From assembly GCA_020161475.1 (NCBI GenBank), contig JAIUNQ010000003.1:1-40817 (forward strand): a stretch of DNA of 40,817 nucleotides. Direction: 5' to 3'. The stretch is from Pseudomonadota bacterium (GTDB taxonomy: Bacteria; Pseudomonadota; Alphaproteobacteria; Rhizobiales; Beijerinckiaceae). Position 1 is the stretch's first letter. Every line of letters starts with the position of its first letter. This document shows positions 8,755-16,197 of the stretch, in pieces. The notes under the pieces are model-generated. The model saw only the letters and a list, made by a program, of their open reading frames with translations, had not been told where the DNA came from and made no database searches. Position numbers and translations under genes: made by a program.

Positions 8755-9494
8755 TCTAAGGTGACCTTGGGCATGAAAACATATCCGGCCCCTCTTACGG
8801 TCTTGATGATCTGCTCCGAACTCCCGGGTGTCTCCAGCTTCCGCCGGAGGCGGCTGACTTGCACATCGATCGCCCGGTCAAAGGGGTCGCCAGTGCGTGT
8901 CTTGGCGAGTTCCATAAGCATTTCACGCGAGAGCACGCGGTTGGCGTGTTCTAGAAAGGCGACAAGTAGGTTATATTCTCCGGTCGATAGGTCAATCAGG
9001 ACCCCATCGGGTGTGCTTAATTCCCTACGCATCGTATCGAGAAGCCAGCCGCCGAATTGAATTTTATTTCTACCCCGTGTCGGGGAGGCAGGATCAGCAT
9101 TGCGCGAACGACGAAGGACAGAGCGAAGCCGCGCTAGCAGTTCGCGGGGCGAGAATGGTTTTGTCACATAGTCGTCCGCCCCGCCTTCAAGGCCTGATAT
9201 TCGCATTTCTTCTTCGGAGCGCGCGGTGAGTAGGATCACGGGCACGGTGGATATCTCCCGGATTCGGCGACAGGCCTCGATCCCTGAGGTACCTGGCAGC
9301 ATGACATCGAGAATGATAGCGTCGAGCGAGAAGCGATTCAGCGTCTCCAGAACGCTGTCGGCATCGCCTGCCGAGTAGATATGATAGCCATGACGCTGAA
9401 GAAACCGGGTGACGAGCAGCCGGATCTGGGCATCATCGTCGACGATGAGGATGTTGCCGTGGTCGTTGGGTGGGGATGTCGCATAGGCTTCCAA
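8751..9494 (-). CDS. OmpR-family response regulator of the copper system
   Basis: A 247-residue regulator with a receiver domain (acidic pocket DDD at 19-21, phosphoacceptor Asp63 in ILDVMLPG, Thr90, Lys112 in YVTKPF) and a C-terminal winged helix (FDRAIDVQVSRLRRKLE, VRGAGYVF). It would be phosphorylated by the adjoining kinase and bind DNA as a dimer at direct repeats. No ATG or GTG lies at a sensible place; TTG 9494 with GGAG six bases before it gives the family-normal start. The likely targets are the divergent copper promoters that share the GCAATAATTTGTAACA element. A strong hairpin lies just upstream of the gene at 9514-9543. Confidence 0.93.
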   Translation of the reverse strand: MEAYATSPPNDHGNILIVDDDAQIRLLVTRFLQRHGYHIYSAGDADSVLETLNRFSLDAIILDVMLPGTSGIEACRRIREISTVPVILLTARSEEEMRISGLEGGADDYVTKPFSPRELLARLRSVLRRSRNADPASPTRGRNKIQFGGWLLDTMRRELSTPDGVLIDLSTGEYNLLVAFLEHANRVLSREMLMELAKTRTGDPFDRAIDVQVSRLRRKLETPGSSEQIIKTVRGAGYVFMPKVTLE

Positions 9495-9513
9495 GTTTCA
9501 CTCCACGTCAGTT

Positions 9514-9543
9514 GGTCGACCCTTTATATGGCCAGGGTCGACC
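9514..9543 (-). repeat. Perfect 10-base-arm hairpin before the response-regulator gene
   Basis: GGTCGACCCT and AGGGTCGACC form a perfect inverted repeat with 10-base arms and a 10-base loop, placed between the stop of the small exported protein (9561) and the regulator's TTG start (9494). It contains a GTCGAC site in each arm. There is no U-run after it in the direction of transcription, so read-through is expected. It probably lowers or stabilises expression of the downstream two-component and pump genes relative to the first gene. Confidence 0.65.
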
Positions 9544-9560
9544 GCAGTTCATAAAGAAGC

Positions 9561-9812
9561 TTAACCCCCAGTGTTGCCGCCACCTGCCGGGTCATACAGA
9601 CCCTGGGTTACCGGTGGTGACATCTGGTCGCTCGCAATCGCCTTTTTTTGTTCCCGTTGATAAGATTTCATCTTCCCCATCGCGACAAACTCTGCCGGAG
9701 TCGTGAAATAGGGATCACTCGTGTTGCTGAACAGCACGCCGTCATTGGCAGAAGCCGTGCTGATCCCGAAAATGGCAGCGACCACGATTGCTGCACTCAT
9801 GATTTTGTTCAT
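9561..9812 (-). CDS. Small exported protein heading the cus operon
   Basis: An 83-residue protein starting at ATG 9812, eight bases after AGAGGA. The first 22 residues form a signal peptide (MNKIMSAAIVVAAIFGISTA then SA), leaving a polar mature peptide of about 61 residues (NDGVLFSNTSDPYFTTPAEF ... DPAGGGNTGG) without cysteine or histidine clusters. It is the first gene of the minus-strand operon and faces the divergent lipoprotein gene. No family recognised. A periplasmic accessory to copper sensing or efflux is possible from position only. Confidence 0.7.
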   Translation of the reverse strand: MNKIMSAAIVVAAIFGISTASANDGVLFSNTSDPYFTTPAEFVAMGKMKSYQREQKKAIASDQMSPPVTQGLYDPAGGGNTGG

Positions 9813-9892
9813 ATCACGTATCCTCTTTGTCAATTGCCATGTGTGGGGCACAGCAAGCCAAAACACTCGACCGAGACCCCGGAGCGGAATAT

Positions 9893-9908
9893 GCAAAAAC
9901 ATTGTAAC
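9893..9908. promoter_or_regulatory. Degenerate copy of the shared copper-promoter element
   Basis: GCAAAAACATTGTAAC resembles the exact 16-base element at 9965 and 14577 with one inserted base and two changes, and keeps the GCAA...TTGTAAC ends. It lies 81-96 bases before the start of the small exported protein, so it is placed to serve the minus-strand cus operon. Probable binding site of the local response regulator; inference from repetition and position. Confidence 0.45.
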
Positions 9909-9932
9909 CCTATAATTTCATTGGAATTTCGA

Positions 9933-9948
9933 AATGTTTCGCAACATT
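9933..9948. promoter_or_regulatory. Palindrome AATGTT-N4-AACATT in the divergent copper promoter region
   Basis: AATGTT-TCGC-AACATT is a perfect 6-base-arm inverted repeat between the two regulator-like elements in the 229-base divergent spacer (9813-10041). The rest of that spacer is AT-rich promoter-like DNA without an open frame. It may be a second operator; nothing else in the window identifies the protein. Confidence 0.35.
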
Positions 9949-9964
9949 CACTTATGTCCCTTCC

Positions 9965-9980
9965 GCAATAATTTGTAACA
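9965..9980. promoter_or_regulatory. Shared 16-base copper-promoter element, copy 1
   Basis: GCAATAATTTGTAACA occurs here, 62 bases before the start of the lipoprotein gene, and again identically at 14577-14592 before the second multicopper oxidase gene. A 16-base exact match in two intergenic regions of the same regulon is unlikely by chance. The best candidate binder is the OmpR-family regulator encoded at 8751-9494. Confidence 0.6.
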
Positions 9981-10041
9981 GACATCAGGCGTCCTGCTTT
10001 GCTATCCGCTGATCATCGATTGGATATTTCGGGACGGTTAG

Positions 10042-10248
10042 ATGCGCCGATTGCTGTTTTTCACATTTCTTGCCTCGGCGTTGTCTGCCTGCGCTTCCGT
10101 GCCTGCATACCTCGAGAAGCCCGCTGATCCTTCGGCAAGAGTTCCGCGCGGCGGATACCAGCCTGTTGCGGCTGAAACGAAGACCTATCGTCCCGTCGGC
10201 CCCAAGGGCTGGGAAGAGCTCAACCGTCGTGTGGCGCCAAAATCATGA
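10042..10248 (+). CDS. Small lipoprotein preceding the TolC-type gene
   Basis: A 68-residue protein with a lipoprotein signal peptide: hydrophobic stretch LLFFTFLASALSAC with the lipidated Cys at about residue 17 (lipobox LSAC). The mature part is short, Pro- and Lys-rich, and ends RRVAPKS. Its TGA overlaps the ATG of the outer-membrane efflux gene, so the two are translationally coupled. Short lipoproteins of this sort are often found beside copper outer-membrane factors; the precise job is unknown. Start ATG 10042 follows GGGACGG. Confidence 0.72.
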   Translation: MRRLLFFTFLASALSACASVPAYLEKPADPSARVPRGGYQPVAAETKTYRPVGPKGWEELNRRVAPKS

Positions 10249-11729
10249 TGCGAATTCCATTTCATAGTCCTGGCCTGCCCCCTCACCGGCAGGCATCTGT
10301 TCGAGCAGTTCTGCTCGCCGGCGTCGCTCTCCTTCTGGCAGGTTGTGCAACGGCTCAGCCCGATGGTGGTCTTGGTCTGTTGCAGGCGAGTGCTTCGGTC
10401 GATTTGGGCAAAAACGTTGAGAAAATAACGTCCGAGGAGCAGGCTGGTGGTGCCAAGGGCCGCGTTGATGCTTTAATGAAGAAGCCTCTGAGCGCGGACG
10501 CAGCGGTCCAGATCGCACTCTGGAACAATCGCGGGCTTCAAGCGGCGTTCAATGAACTTGGTATCGCTGATGCCCAGCGGATGCAGGCGAGCCTGCCGCC
10601 GAACCCGCGCATCTCGATCGCGAGGACAACCGCTTCGCTGGCGCTGGAGATTGAGCGGCAGATATCCGGGTCTATCTTTGCTTTAGCGACTCTTCCGGCC
10701 CGGACCGAAATTGCCAATGACAGGTTTCGTGCAGCCCAACTCAGGACGCTTGAAGGCGTGCTGAAGCTCGCGGCGGATACCCGTCGGCAATATTATCGCG
10801 CGGTTGCGGCCAACCAACAGGTTGCTGCGCTCATTCAGGCGAAATCTACTGCGGAAGCGACGGCGGAACTCTTCAAGCGTCTCGGCGAATCCGGCGGCGT
10901 CAACAAGCTCAATCAGGCGCGCGATTTCGTCTTCTACGCCGAAACCGGCGCGCAGCTCGCGCAGGCCCGTATCCAGCAGCGCATCGAGCGCGAAAAACTG
11001 ATTCGGTTACTCGGCCTTTGGGGCAGCGATCTCACCGCCTTGAAACTTCCCGGCGCCCTCCCCGCCATGCCGCGTCTCGCCACCTCGCGTGAAATAGAGG
11101 CGGAAGCCCTCAAACGCCGCGTCGATCTCCAGATGGCGCGAGCCGATCTCGACGTGCTCGCGAAATCACTGGGGCTGACACAGGCCACGCGCTTCGTGGC
11201 CGATGTCGATCTGCTGGGCAGGCGCACTTACGACAGAGCCTTTGTCGACAATGGTGCTGGCGGACTGGATCGCGAGCGCACGATCAAGCGCACGCTGGAG
11301 CTGGAGATCGAAATTCCGATTTTTGATTTCGGACAAGCCAAAGTCGCGCAGGCCGAGGAAACCTACATGCAGGCCGCGAACAAGCTCGCGGAAAAGGCGG
11401 TCAACATCCGCTCCGAGGCGCGCGAGGCGTATCAGGTCTGGCGTGGGACATATGACGTCTCAAGGCTCTACCAAAGCCAGATCCTGCCTCTTCGCAAGGT
11501 TATCCAGGACGAGAGCCTGCTGCAATATAATGGCATGCTGATCGACGTGACACAGCTCATCGCGGATTCCCGTGGGCGAATGATGTCGCAGGTTGCGGCG
11601 ATCAATGCCAAGCGTGACTTCTTCATTGCTGATGTCGATTTCAAGCACGCGCTGATCGGCGGCGGTGTTTCCGGCGGTGCGGCCAGTGGCGGTGCTGCCC
11701 CCCAATCCGGCGGCGGCGAAGGCCATTAA
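10245..11729 (+). CDS. TolC-family outer-membrane efflux lipoprotein (CusC-like role)
   Basis: A 494-residue outer-membrane factor with a lipoprotein signal (lipobox LLAGC near residue 34), then two TolC-type repeats with long coiled-coil helices (IALWNNRGLQAAFNELGIAD; TLELEIEIPIFDFGQAKVAQ) and a Gly-rich tail. It would form the trimeric channel completing the CusBA pump whose genes lie in the divergent operon, as no other outer-membrane factor is present. ATG 10245 overlaps the preceding stop; ATG 10248 directly behind it is an equal alternative. The multicopper oxidase gene follows seven bases after the stop. Family call is firm, pairing with CusBA is inference. Confidence 0.93.
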   Translation: MMRIPFHSPGLPPHRQASVRAVLLAGVALLLAGCATAQPDGGLGLLQASASVDLGKNVEKITSEEQAGGAKGRVDALMKKPLSADAAVQIALWNNRGLQAAFNELGIADAQRMQASLPPNPRISIARTTASLALEIERQISGSIFALATLPARTEIANDRFRAAQLRTLEGVLKLAADTRRQYYRAVAANQQVAALIQAKSTAEATAELFKRLGESGGVNKLNQARDFVFYAETGAQLAQARIQQRIEREKLIRLLGLWGSDLTALKLPGALPAMPRLATSREIEAEALKRRVDLQMARADLDVLAKSLGLTQATRFVADVDLLGRRTYDRAFVDNGAGGLDRERTIKRTLELEIEIPIFDFGQAKVAQAEETYMQAANKLAEKAVNIRSEAREAYQVWRGTYDVSRLYQSQILPLRKVIQDESLLQYNGMLIDVTQLIADSRGRMMSQVAAINAKRDFFIADVDFKHALIGGGVSGGAASGGAAPQSGGGEGH

Positions 11730-11736
11730 GGAGAGC

Positions 11737-13167
11737 ATGATGGACGTTTCTCGCAGAGGATTTGTCGGCGGCTCCAGCCTTGTTCTTGCCGGCGCCGGCA
11801 TGGTTTCCGGGCGGACGGCCTTTGCTGCCGTGCCGGAGGCGCCGACGACCAAGAGCCCGGCGACGCAGGCTCCACTCGTGCCAAAGACCGGGCCGGATTA
11901 CCAGCCGGTCGCGACGCTCAACGGCTGGACCTTGCCGTGGAAAATGAATGGCGATTGGAAGGAATTCCACCTCGTCGCCGAACCCGTGGTGCGCGAGATT
12001 GCGCCGGGCATGAATGCCTATCTCTGGGGCTATAATGGTCAGTCCCCCGGCCCGACGATCGAGGCGGTCGAGGGCGACAAGGTCCGCATCTACGTCACCA
12101 ACAAGCTCCCCGAAAATACAGCAGTGCATTGGCATGGCCAGCGCCTGCCGAACGGCATGGACGGCGTCGGTGGTCTCAATCAGCCGCATATCCCGCCCGG
12201 AAAAACCTTTGTCTACGAATTCCTGCTCAGGCGGTCCGGAACCTACATGTATCACCCGCATTCGGACGAAATGGTGCAGATGGCGATGGGGATGATGGGG
12301 TTCTTCGTCGTCCACCCGAAAGACCCTGCTTTCCGCCGTGTTGACCGGGATTTCGTCTTTTTGCTCAACGCGTTCGATATCGAGCCGGGTTCCTATGTGC
12401 CCAAGGTCAACACCATGCTCGATTTCAACATGTGGTGCTGGAACAGCCGGGCCTTTCCGGGGATCGACCCGTTTGTTGTCGGCAAGAACGACAAGGTGAG
12501 AATCCGTTTCGGCAACCTGACGATGACCAATCACCCCGTCCACATGCATGGCTACGAGTTCAAGGTTTCCTGCACCGATGGTGGCTGGGTGGACCCTGCG
12601 AGCGCCTGGGATGAGGTGACTGTTGATGTCGCCGTCGGCCAGATGCGCGCCTTCGATTTCGTGGCTGACGAGGTGGGTGATTGGGCGATCCATTGCCACA
12701 AATCGCATCACACCATGAATGCGATGGGCCATTCGGTGAAGACCTATATCGGTGTCGATAAGAAGGATCTCGCTAAGCGCATCCGCAAGATCGCGCCGGG
12801 CTACATGCCGATGGGATCGAACGGCATGGGCGAGATGGGTTCCATGGAAATGCCGCTGCCGGACAACACCCTGCCGATGATGACCGGCTTCGCCCAATTC
12901 GGCCCGGTCGAAATGGGCGGGATGTTCTCGGTCGTGAAGGTCCGCGAGGGCCTCGCGAAGAACGACTACAAGGATCCCGGCTGGTTCAAGCACCCGGAAG
13001 GGACGGTTGCATATGAGTACAAGGGCAAGCTCGCGACGGTGACGCCCTCAGCGCCGCCCGATGCCCAATCCGCCGACTGGCGCGTGAAAGACCCGCGCAA
13101 ACCCGCGCTTGGGCCGGACGGCAATCCGTTGCCCGCTCCCAAGGGTGGCGCGCATTCCAATCACTGA
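11737..13167 (+). CDS. Two-domain-type multicopper oxidase with Met-rich tail
   Basis: A 476-residue exported oxidase with a twin-arginine signal (SRRGFV, residues 5-10). The copper ligands are complete: HWHG at 131-134, HPH at 173-175, NHPVHMHG in the second cupredoxin domain and HCHKSHHTMNAMGH starting near residue 319, which supplies type 1 and trinuclear ligands. The last copper motif lies near residue 330, as expected for a two-domain oxidase, and is followed by about 145 residues that include a Met-rich stretch (MPMGSNGMGEMGSMEMP). Likely role: periplasmic oxidation of Cu(I) to Cu(II). Start ATG 11737 follows AAGGAG; the frame is open further upstream but that part codes over the TolC tail. 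Confidence 0.93.
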   Translation: MMDVSRRGFVGGSSLVLAGAGMVSGRTAFAAVPEAPTTKSPATQAPLVPKTGPDYQPVATLNGWTLPWKMNGDWKEFHLVAEPVVREIAPGMNAYLWGYNGQSPGPTIEAVEGDKVRIYVTNKLPENTAVHWHGQRLPNGMDGVGGLNQPHIPPGKTFVYEFLLRRSGTYMYHPHSDEMVQMAMGMMGFFVVHPKDPAFRRVDRDFVFLLNAFDIEPGSYVPKVNTMLDFNMWCWNSRAFPGIDPFVVGKNDKVRIRFGNLTMTNHPVHMHGYEFKVSCTDGGWVDPASAWDEVTVDVAVGQMRAFDFVADEVGDWAIHCHKSHHTMNAMGHSVKTYIGVDKKDLAKRIRKIAPGYMPMGSNGMGEMGSMEMPLPDNTLPMMTGFAQFGPVEMGGMFSVVKVREGLAKNDYKDPGWFKHPEGTVAYEYKGKLATVTPSAPPDAQSADWRVKDPRKPALGPDGNPLPAPKGGAHSNH

Positions 13168-13175
13168 CATTCATC

Positions 13176-13193
13176 TTCCCATGACAATGGGAA
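13176..13193 (+). repeat. Stem-loop between the oxidase and cupredoxin genes
   Basis: TTCCCAT-GACA-ATGGGAA is a perfect 7-base-arm hairpin with a four-base loop, starting 8 bases after the oxidase stop codon and ending five bases before the GGAGG ribosome binding site of the cupredoxin gene. No U-tract follows. It is well placed to act as a stability or processing boundary within the operon mRNA. Confidence 0.6.
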
Positions 13194-13208
13194 ACATCGG
13201 AGGACAAT

Positions 13209-13691
13209 GTGAAGACATCCATCTCACTCATAGCATTTTTGCTTTCAGCTCTGGTGATGCCCGCTGCGGCGGGCCCAGGTGGCGCAGGTCACGGCCACCA
13301 CGGCGACGAAACCGCCTATGGCAAACCGGGCGACCCCAAGAAGCCTGCTCGGCTCGTGCTGGTTCGCATGGGGGAAGGCGATGGCAAGATGTATTTCTCC
13401 CCTGCCGTGATCGAAGTGAAGAAGGGCGAGCAGATTCGCCTGAAGCTCACCAATGGCGGTGAACTAGATCACGAGTTGGTACTCGCGACGCTTGAGATGA
13501 ACCTCAAGCATGCCGAGGAAATGAAAAAGAACCCGGATATGGAGCACGATGATCCCAACGCCAAGCGTCTCGCGCCGAAGAAGAGCGGAGACATCGTTTG
13601 GCAATTCACAAAGACTGGTGAGTTTGACTTCTCCTGCCTCATCCCCGGTCATCGCGAAGCTGGCATGACCGGCAAGATTGTCGTGAAGTAA
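13209..13691 (+). CDS. copI: Periplasmic cupredoxin, CopI-like
   Basis: A 160-residue plastocyanin/azurin-fold protein with a signal peptide (to PAAA, about residue 21) and a His-rich mature N-terminus (GHGHHGDE). The type 1 copper ligands are in place: His88 (LDHEL), Cys143 (FSCLIPGH), His148 and Met153 (AGM). A Met- and His-rich helix-like insert (residues about 97-113) sits between them. This matches CopI-type cupredoxins of copper tolerance. GTG 13209 is the start because ATG at 13207 runs straight into TGA; GGAGG lies at 13199-13203. It probably binds periplasmic copper or passes electrons to or from the adjoining oxidase. Confidence 0.88.
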   Translation: MKTSISLIAFLLSALVMPAAAGPGGAGHGHHGDETAYGKPGDPKKPARLVLVRMGEGDGKMYFSPAVIEVKKGEQIRLKLTNGGELDHELVLATLEMNLKHAEEMKKNPDMEHDDPNAKRLAPKKSGDIVWQFTKTGEFDFSCLIPGHREAGMTGKIVVK

Positions 13692-13737
13692 CGGGTCTTG
13701 AACCGTCACTCCGCCGAAAACTGTGAAAGGAAATTCC

Positions 13738-14022
13738 ATGAATAAATATAGCTTTATTGCCTTATCCACCCTTGTGACGCTGGCCTCCGCTGCGCAGGCG
13801 CAATCTGTTTCCGGAACAGTCAAGAAAATTGATGAAGCCCAGGGCAAGATCACGATCGATCATGGTCCGATCAAGAATCTCGACATGGAAGCAATGTCGA
13901 TGGTGTTCCGTGCTGCCGATACGGCAATGCTCAAGGGTCTGAAAGCTGGCGACAAGATCAAGTTCGACGCTGATCGCGTGAACGGCCAGATCGCCGTGAC
14001 GAAACTTCAGAAGGCAAAATAA
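13738..14022 (+). CDS. cusF: CusF-like periplasmic copper-binding protein
   Basis: A 94-residue protein with a signal peptide (to AQA, residue 21) and a small OB-fold as in CusF. The metal site reads DHGPIKNLDMEAMSMVF: His42, Met53 and Met55 match the His36, Met47 and Met49 ligands of E. coli CusF, while Trp44, which caps Cu(I) there, is replaced by Met50. It would carry periplasmic Cu(I)/Ag(I) to CusB. ATG 13738 follows AAAGGAAA. It sits in the oxidase operon rather than beside cusBA. Confidence 0.9.
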   Translation: MNKYSFIALSTLVTLASAAQAQSVSGTVKKIDEAQGKITIDHGPIKNLDMEAMSMVFRAADTAMLKGLKAGDKIKFDADRVNGQIAVTKLQKAK

Positions 14023-14069
14023 TATTGGGAAGCCTCGGCGAGAGCCAGATTGATCGGAGGGAAGAAATA

Positions 14070-14561
14070 ATGCGTGACGAGTATTCCTCCCTCCATAAGA
14101 CGCTGCACTGGGCAACTTTCACCCTCTTTCTCGTCCAGCTCTGGACGTATCCTGCCATTGGACGGACGCATGTCGACCATCCTGGAATGCCGGTTGATCC
14201 ATGGGATTTACAACTGCACAAGATCCACATGATCAGCGGGGGGCTGATCCTCGCGTTCGGGCTCATGCGTTTGTGGTTGAGACGTAAGTATCCTGTTCAA
14301 CCCTCGTCGTTGCCGCATCCCCTGCTTGCAACGCTTGCACGGTTTGCCCATGTCGCGCTCTACGCCACACTGCTGCTGCTGCCAGTGACCGGCTTTATGA
14401 AATCCTACATCATCTCGGCTGCTGGCCCGGTCCACATCCTGTTGACACGTGTGCTCTATGCCCTGCTCTTTCTGCATGTAGCAGGGGTGATCATGCACGC
14501 CGTTGTCTGGCGGGATGGTTTGCTGGCCAGAATGGGCGTTAAATTGCCCTTCCAGCGCTGA
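14070..14561 (+). CDS. Cytochrome b561-family membrane protein
   Basis: A 163-residue protein with four membrane helices and the conserved haem-ligating histidines of bacterial cytochrome b561 (LHKTLHW near the N-terminus, LHKIHMISG, FAHVALY, LHVAGVIMHAVVW). It would pass electrons across the inner membrane. Start ATG 14070 follows GGAGG by nine bases. It is the last gene of the plus-strand copper operon; a role in supplying or removing electrons for the periplasmic copper proteins is inferred from position. Confidence 0.85.
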   Translation: MRDEYSSLHKTLHWATFTLFLVQLWTYPAIGRTHVDHPGMPVDPWDLQLHKIHMISGGLILAFGLMRLWLRRKYPVQPSSLPHPLLATLARFAHVALYATLLLLPVTGFMKSYIISAAGPVHILLTRVLYALLFLHVAGVIMHAVVWRDGLLARMGVKLPFQR

Positions 14562-14576
14562 ATTTGGCGGGCTGCT

Positions 14577-14592
14577 GCAATAATTTGTAACA
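14577..14592. promoter_or_regulatory. Shared 16-base copper-promoter element, copy 2
   Basis: GCAATAATTTGTAACA, identical to 9965-9980, in the 115-base gap between the cytochrome b561 gene and the second oxidase gene, 85 bases before the latter's start. Its presence indicates that the second oxidase unit has its own promoter under the same regulator. Confidence 0.6.
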
Positions 14593-14676
14593 AATTCAGT
14601 GCGCTGGATCAAGAACAGGGCCTCGGTAGCGACATTATTGTGACCTCCAGTCGAATAACCGGATACGGAGGCTTTC

Positions 14677-16173
14677 ATGTCGATTTCCCGCCGCTCTTTC
14701 CTTGCAAGCTCTGGCGCTGCCGCCCTTGCGACCCCCTGGACAAGCAACCTCCTGCGGGCGGAAGCTCCGCTGCTCACTGTTGCCAGCCGCACGCTTGATG
14801 TGAAGGGCAAGGCCGCGACGGTTTTCGGCATTGCCGGCACCAACGGCAAGCAGGGGATGTTGGCGAGCGAAGGCGACCGCTTTTCCGGCGCTATTCGCAA
14901 TGCTACCGGCGAACCCCTGATCATGCACTGGCACGGACAGGTTCATGCAGCGGCTGATCAGGACCGCTCCCGGCCCGATGGCGGAACACTCGCGGCAGGA
15001 GCGCATGATACCCATGATTTCCTGCTGACTCCCGGTACGCACTGGATGCATTCGCACCAGCTCACCGAACAGCAACTGCTCGCCGCGCCGATGATCACCC
15101 GCGAGCGCGCCGCCGGCGATGTTCAGGATGTGGTGGTCATGCTGCACGACTTCGCCTATCGCCCGCCGGCCGAAATCCTCGCCGGCCTCGGTGGGTCAAG
15201 TGCCCATGGCGGGCACGGAGGGGCACCTGCCTCCGCGCCGCGGGCACCCGGCCCGAGTGGTATGAACCATGGCGGGATGAATCATGGTTCCGGTTCCTCC
15301 GGGATGATGCCCGGCATGGGCATGATGCCGGGGATGGGCCAGGGCATGGGAATGGGGCAAGACATGAGGCTTCACGCCAATGATGTGGCGTATGATGCCT
15401 ATCTCGCAAACGACCGGACACTGGACGATCCCGAGGTCATCCGGGTCGAAAAAGGCGGCCGCATCCGGCTTCGCGTGATCAATGGCGCGACCGCGACGGC
15501 GTTCTTTCTCGATACGGGATCGATCGAGGCAACCTGCGTCGCGGTTGATGGCTCATCCTGCCAGCCGCTCAAGGGGCGGCGTTTCCCGCTCGCGCAGGGG
15601 CAGCGCATTGATCTCCTGCTCGCCATTCCCGGAGAGGGCGGTGCGTTTCCCGTCCTCGCGCAGGTCGAAGCCGATACGCGGCAGACCGGCATCGTGCTCG
15701 CTACGGCCGGCGCGGCAATCACGAAAATCGGCGAGAATGCGCGCGAGGCCGCGCCCAATGCGACGCTGGCGCTCGACGAACGCCTGCGGGCCCTCAATCC
15801 CCTGCCCGAACGCAAGCCGGACAGGACGTTTCACCTGATGCTCGGGGAGGAAGCCGGATATCGCTGGACCATCAACGGCAAAGTGCATGGCGAACACCAA
15901 CCGCTCGAAGTCAGGCGCGGGGAGCGGATCGCAATCATGTTCATGAACCCGAGTTCGATGATGCATCCCATGCACCTGCACGGGCATCATTTTCAGGTGG
16001 TGGGATCGCGCGCCGGCCAGTTCGCGGGGCCAATCCGCGATACCGTAATCGTCCCGCCGCATACGCCCGTGATGATCGCATTCGACGCGGACAAGGCCGG
16101 GCGATGGTTCCTACACTGCCACCACCTCTATCACATGGCGACCGGCATGATGACCGAGTTGTCAGTTTCGTGA
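14677..16173 (+). CDS. Three-domain multicopper oxidase with Met-rich insert (CopA-type)
   Basis: A 498-residue periplasmic oxidase with a twin-arginine signal (SRRSFLASSG). Copper motifs: HWHG 84-87, HSH 125-127, HPMHLHGHHF near residue 429 and HCHHLYHMATGM near residue 480, the spacing of a three-domain oxidase. Between domains, residues about 190-230 are a low-complexity Met/Gly/His stretch (repeats of GMNHG, then MMPGMG), as in PcoA/CopA/CueO-type enzymes where such regions feed Cu(I) to the type 1 site. Likely function is Cu(I) oxidation. It has its own regulatory element upstream and is followed by a small membrane protein gene. Distinct in size and signatures from the oxidase at 11737. 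Confidence 0.93.
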   Translation: MSISRRSFLASSGAAALATPWTSNLLRAEAPLLTVASRTLDVKGKAATVFGIAGTNGKQGMLASEGDRFSGAIRNATGEPLIMHWHGQVHAAADQDRSRPDGGTLAAGAHDTHDFLLTPGTHWMHSHQLTEQQLLAAPMITRERAAGDVQDVVVMLHDFAYRPPAEILAGLGGSSAHGGHGGAPASAPRAPGPSGMNHGGMNHGSGSSGMMPGMGMMPGMGQGMGMGQDMRLHANDVAYDAYLANDRTLDDPEVIRVEKGGRIRLRVINGATATAFFLDTGSIEATCVAVDGSSCQPLKGRRFPLAQGQRIDLLLAIPGEGGAFPVLAQVEADTRQTGIVLATAGAAITKIGENAREAAPNATLALDERLRALNPLPERKPDRTFHLMLGEEAGYRWTINGKVHGEHQPLEVRRGERIAIMFMNPSSMMHPMHLHGHHFQVVGSRAGQFAGPIRDTVIVPPHTPVMIAFDADKAGRWFLHCHHLYHMATGMMTELSVS

Positions 16174-16197
16174 TGCAAGACACGAAGGAGAAGAACC

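Noticed and set aside
9888-9916. TATAAT at 9911-9916 as a -10 box for the lipoprotein operon
   Set aside because: No acceptable -35 lies 16-18 bases upstream, and AT-rich hexamers are expected in this spacer.
11641-12993. A 450-codon minus-strand frame across the first multicopper oxidase
   Set aside because: Antisense to a gene with complete copper motifs; the product is His/Asp-rich low-quality sequence without family features.
15250-15370. Short repeats (GGCATGGGC-like) considered as a repeat array or CRISPR
   Set aside because: They are the coding repeats of the Met/Gly/His insert in the second oxidase; unit lengths vary and there are no spacers.
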